Shown piece after piece: positions 12,123 to 22,700 of a stretch of 64,000 nucleotides of DNA. How positions within the stretch are numbered: the first letter of the stretch is position 1; each line of letters starts with the position of its first letter. The notes under the pieces are model-generated. The model was not told the DNA's origin. It made no database searches and was given only the letters and a program-made list of their open reading frames with translations. The translations under genes were made by a program, and so were the position numbers. The DNA comes from Tanypteryx hageni (lineage: Eukaryota > Arthropoda > Insecta > Odonata > Petaluridae), in assembly GCA_028673005.1 (NCBI GenBank), contig CM054113.1, forward strand, positions 206,823,504 through 206,887,503. The letters are read 5' to 3'.

Positions 12123-13086
12123 CCCGACCAACGACGACCACCGTGTGCTTGATGAGGGATTGATCATTCAAGTGGGGGTTTGAAGACCGCATAAAATAAT
12201 ACTTCACCTTGCTTTAACTTACTGCATTCGATGAACCGCGTTAATCCTTACTCAAGCCGAAAGAAAGAGATGGGAAGAGAGGAAGAGGAAGGAAGGTACA
12301 TTTCAAATTTAACTCCACCGTTCGTTTGAAATTTTTTCAGCGCGCGTGCGTCTCGAGGATCTTCTCTACCCTCTCTCTGAACTCGACATTTCCACTCTCC
12401 GCCTCGCCACTCACATCCAGCTGCAAGCCACTCCGCCACGCACTTGTCCGTTCTCTGCTGCCTCCTGCCCCTCTCCCTCCACCCCAATACCATTCTCTTC
12501 CCGCTCCCTCACCTAATCTCTCACTCTTTTCTGTCCTCTCTCTCCCTTTCCACTAACGGCCAACCTCTCAACCCTCTCATCCACCTCCAATACCCTTGGT
12601 ATTTCATTTTCTCTAGTGGCGTCCAAAGTTGTGGCATTCGGGCAACGCGGTGAATATATCCAAGAGAGACAGAGAGGAGAAGGAAAGAGGAACATGTTAA
12701 ACACACGGATTCAAATGGCGAAAGCTCGTAAAAACATATTAAATGCCCTAGCAATAATGATTTTAAAAAACAAACGGTGGATTCCGGTTTACTATTTCGT
12801 TCCGAGTTTTAGAGAGTTCCCGTGATACTTTATAACGATCGGACTAACGATCCGCAAAACCGACGGGTTAACGGCTATCGCGATTGGAATTCCATTTAAC
12901 GTGAATCGCGCACATCTAGTATAGCTAAATGTTGCAGGTGACTTAGAGAGAAACATTTCTCTAAAACCCAAATTACGGTTATACACAATTGCTGTGACTT
13001 AAAGGTCAATGTTAGATAAGATAGGATCTATATGGGATAGAATTGATCGCAGTACCCGAAGCGGAGGTATTTGAATTAAACGAGGC
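12123..13086. other. Non-coding, with a purine-to-pyrimidine switch
   Basis: 12258-12297 is purine-rich and 12340-12600 pyrimidine-rich on plus, echoing on a small scale the switch at 4.77 kb. No gene is supported apart from the flanking candidate exon. Confidence 0.5.
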
Positions 13087-13092
13087 ACTTAC

Positions 13093-13188
13093 GATCGTGA
13101 TAGCCCCGAAATCTCCTTTGGTGAAGTTAACTGGAGATTTAGAGAGATTCCATTGGTGGCGCCAGGCGAACCCATAAGCCATGCCTAC
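13093..13188 (-). CDS. Candidate 96 bp internal coding exon
   Basis: On the minus strand, an acceptor (CTCCAG, with pyrimidine-rich sequence upstream) is followed by exactly 32 sense codons and then a full donor GTAAGT (13092 down to 13087). Both ends are in phase 0. The encoded peptide is well ordered and of mixed composition: MAYGFAWRHQW is followed by NLSKSPVNFTKGDFGAITI. It is unlike the low-complexity frames around it. I do not recognise the family. NLS and NFT are potential N-glycosylation sequons, so an extracellular or lumenal loop of a membrane protein is possible, but that is inference. No neighbouring exon of the same gene was found, so it could also be a chance open segment. Confidence 0.4.
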
Positions 13189-15270
13189 CTGGAGACTTCT
13201 CAGGAAGCGAAAGCTTAAAACGGCAGTTTAAAAAAAATAACTCTTTCGATCGATGACATCTAAGTAGTTTAATAAAAGTGTTAAAAATAGATTCGTCTCC
13301 TAGTTATCTGCCGGGAGCATTACAATGGTTTCAAATCTTAGTATTGACAATTACACGAGCAAAATCGACTTCAAAACATAAAAGTTGCAACCTTTTTCAA
13401 ATGAGAAACACAGAATCGGACCTTTTACTCCACAAATACATTTTAAATTGTTTGTCTTTTATAAAAGTGATGACAAACTAAAGATTTTATTTAAAAAACT
13501 AAGAGTGTATTCCGTAAAAAATTTCACTAATGTCGCGTTAAGTAATTAATAAATAAAACGCTTACGACATTTAAATGCTTCCAATTTTTTTCTTTGCAGC
13601 AAGATCTTTATTCGCAAGCAGGCCATTGGAAAAATTTCCACTTCACCAATCTCAAGGCCTATTAAGAGATATCGGAAAGAAAACTTCAGCAACGCAAGGC
13701 ACCGCTTTAAGAGGTAACCTACCACTAGAGCATTAAAAAAAATGTATTGAGCCTTTGCTAAGGACGGACGCATACGAAGAGCACGCTGAAACTTCGTCAG
13801 AGATATGAAATTCTACCAATTCTATTCGTACATTGCATCCTCAAGCACAAAATATATGCCTCATCCTTTAATATTTTCCGTTCATCATGACGCGGATTTT
13901 CTCCATCCACTTTTTTACCGGCTATTCTGTCGAGTGGCGATCCAGATCTGCTCCATAAATGCATTGACGAATCGTCAAAACGCAAGAACTTGTCCGAGAG
14001 CACAAATTCCGTCGCGTTTGCAAAAAATAGTATATTCTTTGGATTTCCCCCGCCATCACGGGAAATGATATCAATTTTTTACATCAAGATTCCTTTCTGC
14101 TTCTCTCATCAACTTACGTCTACATTTTCCTTCCACTCAAACCAAGTGATTCCTCTCTTTATCACTCACACACCCAAACATTCCTAACGTCTTCTAATAG
14201 GAAATATTTTCCCTCATCAAAGCTAAAATAACGAGCGGGGTTTACATTAATCGCTTGGCTAGCCGCCTTTTATTACTCGACGCCGTAGGTGTCAACGCAA
14301 GAGTCAGTCACCTGAGACATCACTCTATTGCATTCACTCGAGTGCTGTCCGCGAGGTAATTTCAATTTCATGGTTTTGCTGAGATTAAATTTTTATCCGC
14401 ATACAGACAAGTCGTTCGCTAAGATTGACTTTTATCGGCGCTAACTGGAAGCCTAAACGTCTTTCGTGCGCCTCGAAGGTATTTTCAGCGCTTCGCACCT
14501 TTCAAAAATTCATGCTGAATGAAAAAACAAATTCCGCATCTCGGAGACTCGAAGGAAAACGGCAATTTGAATAAACGTCATCTAAAAAGCACACGAATAA
14601 GCCGGTAGATTTCCAAGTTCGACGCTCATTTACATGCCATACTTTAATGCACTACACAGGGCGTACTTTTCACCTTTGAGAATTCATAAGGAACATGTTC
14701 TCTTGCTGAAGTCAGTTCATATGATATTTACTCGAGGAAAGGAATGGAGATTCTAATTTTTTAATTTAAAATAATTTTGTGGGAAGTAGGCATCATAAGT
14801 TCCGTTTGAATCGTCTAATTTTTATGGATATTTACAGAATTAAATATCAGGATTTGATTTACACAAAAAGTCTTTCTGATTGCCATAAAAGATTGTAAAA
14901 AATCGAATGTGTATTTCGGTTACAAAGCAGCCGTTATCAGGATATTTCGAATGACAAGTTTTGTCAATAGTAAATAGGCAAAAAAGCTGTAATGAATTGG
15001 TGAAAAAAATTCTATCAATCGCGTGGCAGAGCAATTAATGTGGAATGGAATCGCGTAGCGATTAATTAGCAGTTGGGAGGAATTATCCCGATTCCCTTTG
15101 GTACGTTGTACGCCAGAATTCCCCTTCTTAGATTGCGCGCATTATCTTCATCTCCAACTCCTTAAAGCCACCAAAAATTCACGACTGATCTTTTTTTAAA
15201 AAAAAATATTTTTCAACCCTTCTCTCCGCTTTCGTCAACCTGTCACCAGACGGATAAATCGGCGCCAATA
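13189..15270. other. Non-coding stretch
   Basis: AT-rich sequence with no convincing frames, inverted repeats or RNA genes that I can support. Confidence 0.6.
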
Positions 15271-16265
15271 TTGGAATGGTTCGTTTAATTATTCTTCTCC
15301 ATCTTCCCTTCCGCCAAAAATGCAAATCATATCCTCCCCATCCCACTTTTTCTCCCTCCACGCGAAATTCGTCTGTCTGCGTTCATTCCTCTTTTAAAAG
15401 TGGCTGTACCCTCCTCACTCTCTCATCCTTCCTCCGCCAACATTTCCCTCCTCATCCATTACCCTCTTCACTTATCTCACTATTCGTATCCAAAAGAACC
15501 CCCTTTCTAATTCTTTTTTTCGTTTCCTACCCATAGCGACTTTTGCTTTCTTCTCTTCCCATCTTCTCCTCCCCGTTACTTTGGCCGCACGCACTTCCTT
15601 CGTCATCGAATTTTCCCTTTTTAGGACATTAACTCAAATCTTTCCCCGACTATTTCCATTCGCTCCCTCTCTTCATTCCACTTCGGATCCTCCACACGCT
15701 CTCTCCCTCTCTTAATTTCGTCCAATATTTCGTCTTTCGCCATATTCTATCCCCACCGCAGACTTTCGCCTATTTGCATAATCTAGCCCTTCCAACCCTT
15801 CGCTCGTCAATTCCGCCGTCTCCATCACCCCTACGTTTCTCATATCGCATCTTCGCCTCCGCAACTCCGCATTACTTTCTCCCTCAATTCCCAACCGCCA
15901 TGATTTTATTAATCTAAACTTTCTCCGCTTTTACCTCTATGGCACGCCGATAGTTTATACCCGCCATCCATCTCTTCCTACTTCCTGGCGTATATCTTTC
16001 CGTTTCTCTTTCTCCTTTCCTCCATTCCGCGAAATACTCTTTTCTCCTGCCACCTTTTTCCTACTCTCCCTCTCTTGCTCTCCCTCAGAGGGACGTTTTG
16101 GCATTCCAGCCCCGCTCTCCCGCCCTCGGGAATCTTTTTCCGCCTCCTACATCCCTCCCCCTCGACCTCCCTTAAAACCCCCTCCCTCCTCTCCCTTCTT
16201 CGCCGCCGCCTCTCCCCCCCTCCTCGCCCCTGGATCCTTGCCAGTGGAATCTGGATTTGAAACGG
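15271..16265 (+). repeat. Pyrimidine-rich tract
   Basis: Roughly 1 kb of C/T excess on plus (TCCTCCGCC, CTCCCTCTC), densest at 15,540-15,720 and 16,010-16,240. It has the same character as 4805-5862. No gene is seen. Confidence 0.7.
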
Positions 16266-16770
16266 CGAAGAGCACGGTGTGGTACACCAAGGTCAGCACC
16301 CGTAGAGAGAGAGAGAGCATTCCCTCCTCTCACTCTCCCTCTTCTTAGAGAAAAAGTCTAAACGATACCACCGCATAACACTCGGGGGCACGGCAAAGAG
16401 AAAGAGCTTCTCTACTCGCTCAAACATTTATTCGGTTCGGATGATTTGGTCGATGCGGAGCGGGAGGAAAAAGGGGTTTCGAAGGGGTAGAGGAGAAAGG
16501 CATTGCGAACAGAAAAAAAAATCCCTTCCATCGCATAGGAATACAGGTGTCTGCTCTCGATATGTCTCTCCCTGGGATCTTTCGACTGTTTACTAGTTTC
16601 GTCTGCTGTGGCGGTCTCAATGGAAGCGTCAATATTATGAAAGCTTTTATCTGTCTGATGAATTTGAATGGATAGATACGTTACGGCAAATACCTGCGGG
16701 AACGGCAGCTGTAAATACCGGGGCATTAGAAATGAATGCGTATGAAAAGAATAAAAATGATCGATCGAGT

Positions 16771-17060
16771 ACTGGATCTGCAACCCTTTTTACGAGTACG
16801 TGGCGGGCCGCATTTTAAAGTGCGAGCGTTTTGCCGAGCCGCATTAGAAGTTGCGAAGCGGAGGAAATGACATATCGTAAGAAGGTGCTTGGTGGTTATG
16901 CGAAAATCAAGCATATAAAATTTTCACTGCAAAAATTTCTACAAGAATGGTTTCAATTAAAAAAAGGAAATTATTCCTGTTGAATTTTACGGATCGCTTT
17001 CCATCATGGTTTCGCGGTTTGCATAAAATTCTCTAGCGCGTTGTAGGTTGCCGACCCCTG
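16771..17060. mobile_element. Degraded hAT-type MITE
   Basis: The right end GGTTGCCGACCCCTG (17046-17060) is the reverse complement of the common hAT terminus CAGGGGTCGGCAACC. About 280 bp upstream, CTGGATCTGCAACCC is a weaker matching start, and GGCGGGCCGC follows as in many such elements. I could not find a matching 8 bp duplication, so the left boundary is approximate. Confidence 0.45.
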
Positions 17061-17395
17061 ATTTAAGGCGTGGCATTGTTTCACCATAAATGTCTTCTTT
17101 AAATAAATTTTTCCAAATGAATAGCAATTTGGGGGAGTTTCGTAAAAATACGTAAGGGAAAAAAACAGTAACTTAGCAACTGCATGACCCACTAACTAAT
17201 AAATCAATTGTGATGCCATTTTTTCATTTAAAAAATATTTTTTCGGCAACATGATTCGGCCAATTCATATGAATAAATTCCAAAAGAGCAAGAAATGATT
17301 TATTGAAAATGTGTACTAACTTCACTATTCAAACGAAAAAATGGAATGACGTCAAGAGATATTCCAACGCTTGCATACATACATATATGGTAATT

Positions 17396-17741
17396 CTACC
17401 TTCCGGTAGGTTTTAAGCACACCCTACCAAATCTGTTACCAAAAACCTTTCTCTTCAAGTTCTCATGTTTAATTCCTTCCTTTAATGCATCTAACATGCC
17501 TTTCCTCTTTCTACCTCTTTGCCTCTCTCCTATCATTCTTCCTTCTATGACTTCTTTCAGTAACCCATTCCGTTTCAAATTTAACTCAACCATTTTCTCC
17601 GTATATCCCTTATTATTCTAATTAAGCTCTGCTATATTAAAACCTTCCTCATTCGCTTTCCACTATGCCCAAATAATATTCTGTAGTCTATGCCATATCC
17701 ACATCTCAAATGCCTATAATCTGTAAACGTCTTCTATTCTC
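17396..17741 (-). pseudogene. RTE-like LINE fragment, C-terminal part of ORF (3' portion)
   Basis: Read on minus, one frame carries the tail of a reverse-transcriptase polyprotein. AFEMWIWHRLQ comes first, then LKRNGLLKEVIEGRMIG, the basic RQRGRKRKGMLDALKEG and FGNRFGRV. This order (EMW block, then L..LLK.V.EG, then RGR/RK) is the familiar C-terminus of RTE/craniofacial-type LINE polymerases. Three in-frame stops are present (after VYRL, IIWA and AELN). The DNA transposon at 17752-19736 interrupts its 5' side, and the frame appears to resume at 19747. The fragment is dead and 5'-truncated. Confidence 0.65.
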
Positions 17742-17751
17742 ATTGTACATT
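17742..17751 (+). repeat. 10 bp target-site duplication (left copy)
   Basis: ATTGTACATT, directly repeated at 19737-19746 and immediately abutting the inverted termini of the element between them. Confidence 0.85.
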
Positions 17752-18035
17752 AAGGTGGGCCGAAAAAAAGTATTTCTGATCTTAACACACTAGTGTGGAA
17801 AAGGTGTAATTTGGGCTTGTAAGGGGAATTTTTTTCTAGATATCGGGCAATATGTGGAGGTGCCACTGGGAAACTGAAGTTTTCAATTTATACAAAACTT
17901 GATAAAAATTCATTATTTTTTAATTTTATCATTTCAGCATCGCACTACAATACAAAGAATCTCCATCGTACCCATCACGAGCCCTTTTAACTCAGACTGA
18001 AATCTGACAATATCTTCAGGTGCCACTGAGCAATG
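17752..18035 (+). repeat. Left terminal inverted repeat block of the transposon
   Basis: It includes the outer TIR (17752 to about 17870) and an inner repeat at 17991-18032. The inner repeat overlaps the 3' end of the reading frame on minus, where it encodes QWHLKILSDFSLS. The subterminal motif occurs at about 17839-17870 and again at 17991-18032. Confidence 0.7.
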
Positions 18036-19275
18036 CACATAGCACCAATTTCTCTAAATTTTGAGGTTTTTGGTAGTATGCAGATCTTTGCTTGTTTAGA
18101 TCTTAAGCGAATCTTTGAAACAACCCAGAACTCACCACGTGGAGGCGGTTCACTGATGGCACATTTTTGCCAGTCAATCATTTGAACATAATCATTAGCG
18201 TCAAAGTTCAGATCAGGAATTTTGTACTACCACAGCTGGGTAGTGATACTGGCACTTTCCTCTTCCCTCGCACGGAGAATTCGCCGCAGAGCAAGTTGTC
18301 GCATGTGCGGACGGTGATCTGTGAGCATTGCGTGGAGTATGCTCTTTGGATGAGCAAAGTAGGCGTTTCTCTTAATAGTTTTGTCTACAATTTCTCTGAG
18401 ATCTTCTGGAAGGTATCGTAATAATTTGATTGGGGTCCAAAGGTGACGGGCACCCTCGTGGAACAAAGGGTTTCCCTTGATTTTGAACCACATAACGGTC
18501 GTAAGACTCTGTTTGCTGTAGTTAACCTTCGTGAGTGTGATAATTTTCCCGAATTATGCTCCGCTAAGTGAGGTGGGAAATGGCCCGAAGCAACTGCTCT
18601 ACAAATGCGCAGCGAATATCTATATTAGTCTGTACTAAGGTTGCTGTTCAGTATTAAAGGCAAATCCACTTCCACTCTTTGGAAAATGACAATAGGCAAC
18701 CGCTTACATTCATCTAATTGCTTCCCGATTGGTCCCTGGTGGCTCCATCTAGAGTATTCAAAACATGGCGGAGGGGAAGCTCATTCACATGAAGCATACA
18801 CACCAGCCATTGGAGAGGTCTGTTCACGACCTGCTCCATCAGGCGAATCACTCCGTTCTCAACCCCTGTATTTACATTAGTACTATCACAACCAATTGCA
18901 ACAAGGTAGTCTGTGGTTATATTGTTTCTTAGTAGGTACTCCGTAATACTCTCCTTTATACTGGCAGCATACTTGGCAGTAGTATGTCCTACGTATATAG
19001 AATCAGGTTCCTGCAACATAGTAATGTGTTCTTCCATTTCAATGTCCCTATAATATTTCTTCCCATTTTTCACTTGGACAAGTGTCCTGTCCTTCTTTCC
19101 GCCAAAAAATAGTTCTTCCAATGTGTCTACGTCTGATTTCCTTCTCTCTTAGAGCGGACCATACTTTCTTCTTCTTCTCTCTTATCACTTTATTCTTATC
19201 AATCACTTGAGATTTAACTCCTCTCCGGTCACCATTTTCAGATCCTCCATTACAGCAGAGGCTATTGTTGTTCAT
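17987..19275 (-). pseudogene. Decayed transposase-like gene (GCD-TNVNTG / LH-NELPLRH family)
   Basis: Minus-strand fragments line up collinearly with an uncharacterised, multi-copy arthropod protein family I recognise by motif. In order: a basic N-terminal segment (19275-19130); ELFFGGKKDRTLVQVKNGKK; then TMLQEPDSIYVGHT and YLVAIGCDSTNVNTG; then WLVCMLHVNELPLRH; PIGKQLDECKRLPIV; LSTD; HNSGKLSHSRRLTTANR; then HLWTPIKLLRYLPEDLR, KRNAYFAHPKS and MLTDHRPHMRQL; and finally LNFDANDYVQMIDWQKC and SEPPPR. GCDSTN with CMLH fits the second catalytic Asp plus C-x2-H block of the hAT/MULE/P-type RNase H fold. Lesions seen are frameshifts near 19,120, 18,725 and 18,495, a TAA at about 18,625 and a TAG at 18227-18229. 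GG stands where I would expect an Asp-Gly before KKD, so the first catalytic Asp may also be lost. The usual C-terminal part after SEPP is absent. Confidence 0.8.
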
Positions 19276-19480
19276 TTGCGGCTCAGTGAGGGTGCTACTC
19301 GCTTGGCAACTGCTGTTTCATTGTTGCAGCCTTTCTTAACAACTCAAGAACAGCTTTCACAACTCCTTCGCCTCCCAAAAAAAGAAAATATAGCAAGAAT
19401 ATCGGCCTGTAATCCCAATCGAAACAAGCAAAAATCTGAGAATGGCCGAATACTGTACACTTTGATGTAATTGGCCCAAA

Positions 19481-19736
19481 TTCTGAGTCCCAGAGGCATC
19501 TAAAGATATTGTCTGACTTCAGTCTGAGTCCAAAGCGCTCGCGATGAGCTCGATACTGAAAAATTTAACAATTTAAAGTGAATTTTAGAATTTAACGGTC
19601 CGGTGGTACCTCTAAATATTATCCGATCTCAAAAAAACTTTTTTCCCTTACTCATGAACTCATATGGCACCTTTCTCATACTAGTGCGTAGCAATCAAAA
19701 ATAAAAATTTTAAAACGGTTATTTTCGGCCCACCCT
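19481..19736 (-). repeat. Right terminal inverted repeat block of the transposon
   Basis: Reverse counterpart of 17752-18035. The inner block is 19481-19532 and the outer TIR about 19599-19736. The subterminal motif appears in both, giving the symmetric arrangement outer-inner...inner-outer. Confidence 0.7.
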
Positions 19737-19746
19737 ATTGTACATT
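19737..19746 (+). repeat. 10 bp target-site duplication (right copy)
   Basis: ATTGTACATT, identical to 17742-17751. Beyond it the interrupted RTE-like frame seems to continue on minus (GECTMRIEDVY across the rejoined site). Confidence 0.85.
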
Positions 19747-19799
19747 CGCCAGAAATAAAGTGTCTGAACAGTAACAGTCGTCGACCCTTTTAGTACCGC

Positions 19800-22700
19800 A
19801 CGAATCGTCCTTGCTCCGTCCAAATCCTATGAACGGTGATCCCCATAAAAGTTCTCCTTCCTAGCTTAAAAATCAATCCTCCTAATTCCGTCCCGGGCGA
19901 CATATACCGCCAATCTCCAACGCGGTTTGTTTTGCGCGTCTGACATCCAATGAATGAATTCGTCCGTTCCGAATTCGCCCAATCCTATTCCTCCCACACC
20001 GATGCTTTGACTGTTTTACGTCCCGACACTCCAAATGACTTCCAACCCGGACCATCTATTTAAGGCCCCGAAACTAATCTCCCGCATGGTGCTGACGTTA
20101 CGAGAACTGCGTCATTTTCCGCAAATTTTCTCGGAAGTTAAATAAAAAATACAGACCCCCCCCTCTCTCTCTCTCTCTCTTTGGAACAGACCGCGTCCAA
20201 TGAATATTCCGACGGAGCGAAAAATGATTCATCGTTTATTCCACCGAAGCTGGAAAACTGACTTCTTTAACGCGCTTTCCTGGAATCCTCTCAGAGCACT
20301 CCATTTCCGAACGCATATCGTCGTTTTTAAACGTGAAACTTTAATGTTTTTCAGGCCATTAGAACGCCAACCTCAACCGGAACGGAACGTTTTACCGGCG
20401 AGTTTTATGATGAGATAATAAGGACAGGTCCCGGATCCATTTCCGTCCCTTCTATACGATTGAAACGACTTCAAACCGTGTTTTGTTTGCAGTTATCGCT
20501 GTTAATGATCGCCGCCCGACGAGGCGACTGAGGAATCCTTCAACGAGCATCGCATAAACTCGACACCGACACCGATTTCGACGGCGAATAACAATACGCC
20601 TATTTTGCATCGCCTCCACCAAATGACGCATCGTGTTGCGATGCCCGAAACAAGCCGTGAGGTTGCGCACGCGCCGCGATATTTTACCAGCATTTGGCAT
20701 TTTTTCAAAATCTACGTTTATTTTCCGCGCGATTAGCGATTCAGCCGACGCTCAAATTAAAACCTTAATCCGCAGACTGATTCAAGACGTGAGCAACTAC
20801 CTAGGGAAGATAAGAGGACAAAGTTGTTCAATGCGGCAGTTAGGATTCACTCCCTGTCACGTATTAAAATTTATCTGAAATGCAGAAATGGTAATCCGCG
20901 ATGGGTGCATAGATTAGAATCCATTCCCCACACGAGATGGCGCCACCGTGAGTCACCTGATGCGAGGGCGTGAAAGAGAAGCGAGCGAGGAACGTTGGAA
21001 AAAGGAGAGCGTGTATGGCAGAGGGCGCGAGAGAGGAAGAGAGAGAAAGATGGGGAGAGAATGAAACCGGAAGTGGTTTGTAAGAGAGGGAAAACGAGAC
21101 AGGAAGGAGCGAGGGTGGAAAAAGAGGAGGAGGTTATAAAGGAGGGAGATATGGCAGGGGAGGGAAAAAATGGAGAGGGAAGGGGGAGAGGAAAGGTTGT
21201 AAGGGGAAGGGGGTGAAAAGGAGGACGTAAGAGGGGGGAGGAAGCCAATAGGGATGCAGTTGGGAGCTGAAGGTACTTAGCGTTGGAAAAGGGGCGAATG
21301 AATCACGGCAAGGTGGAGTCGCGCGTGAGCCGGGAAGACAGAAACACACGAACGACGCCAGATGCGAAGGAAATGTTTTTGCCGCGATTCATCCTCAACA
21401 TCTGATTCTATAAAAAGTATCGCCTTTTCATATAAATAAAGGGAAAGTTACCAACAATTGACGAAGTTTGTGGAGTATAGGACAACGCGGAGAAATCGAT
21501 TTAACATTTAATCAAGTATGAAATTACAGTGTTATCATTTCATATTATGGAATTATTCCGCAAGATTACGCCATCAGCAGTCGAGATGATTTAATCGAGT
21601 ATTTATCTGCGGACAGATCACTGTCGATGGTGATAAACACGAACAGTGCTGAATAAAGGAACCAATTTTTAATCTCATAACTTTTTTATCCCAGCAAAAT
21701 ATTCATTTTATACATGAGAGAAAAACAAAATGGCACGTGCTGTTTGGAAAACTCTTCAAATCACCTCGATATATATTTATCTAATAATAGGTTGAATAGT
21801 GAATTTATAATTTTAATTTCTTGGTGTTAATAACAATTTATGAGGAGAGAGCAGAAGGATTGCTTAGCAGGATGATGTACGACAGGGATCCGGAGAACCC
21901 GAGAATAGCCGAGAAGGCTAAAAACTTCAAAATTTAAAATTCCGCACGTTATTCACAAGCTAATGCGAGAGTGTACATGAATTTTAACTCTGTATAAGCA
22001 TTTCTTTTATTTTTTGTTTCTACCTGATTTCTGCTTAAATCGCGCCATGCATTCCAAATTAAATAATAAATTCAAATACACTCAACGACCGATGGCTTCT
22101 ATTGAATAAAAAAATAATAAATGCACGCACGGGAAAAAATGACCAACGCACAACTTCCATTTCCACTACGAACCGCAACATCATCGCCTAGGAAGAAGCC
22201 ATACGAAATAACTTGTGAGTAGGAAAAAAACAGACCCGAATTACAAACGCCGGCCACGGCTTGCAGCAGCAAGAAGCGATGACGTTCTAAAAATAGAAAT
22301 GCAGGGGAGAAAGCAGTTACGCGTCGGCAAGAAGCGCGAAGAACCCTGGACGATGAATGGCAATTCTATCGCTCCCGAAATAAACCGCTCCAGGACGGAG
22401 TAGCGGGACTGGAGTGGAGACGCTCTCTCTCTCTCTTGGTGCAAGTGGAAAACGAGAATGGGGAAAAGGGAGAGAGATAGAGGGGGAGGGAAAGAGGGAG
22501 AAAAGGGGTGAGAAAGGGAAGGGCGGAGAAAACATGTAGAATACTCAGAAGTGGGAGGAGAGAAAAGGAGAATTGCCGGATGTGGAAGGAGGCGCTGGGT
22601 GCAGAGAAAAGAGGAGCGGAAGAGTTTAACGAGAGGAGGAAGAGAAAGGATGATGAAGGAGGAAAATGAGACAGGGAAATGGGAGAAGGGGAATGGCGGA

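Larger units (their letters stand above)
17752..19736 (-). mobile_element. 1,985 bp DNA transposon with long structured TIRs and 10 bp TSD
   Basis: The termini are inverted: AAGGTGGGCCGAAAA at the left, and the right end read backwards is AGGGTGGGCCGAAAA. Similarity between the ends continues inward for over 100 bp (CACTAGT...AAAGGTG...GGTGCCACTG). A second inverted block lies inside this (17991-18032 against 19481-19532). Each end therefore carries two copies of a motif like GACAATATCTTCAGGTGCCA. A perfect 10 bp duplication flanks it. The interior carries a decayed minus-strand gene. Long TIRs with a 9-11 bp duplication are typical of Mutator-like elements. The coded protein has a DDE-type second-Asp block with a C-x2-H motif, seen in the hAT/MULE/P/Kolobok group. 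I cannot assign the superfamily firmly. Insertion into a LINE fragment confirms the boundaries. Confidence 0.85.

Noticed and set aside
18641..18880. 79-codon plus-strand frame
   Set aside because: Antisense shadow of the transposase remnant on minus.
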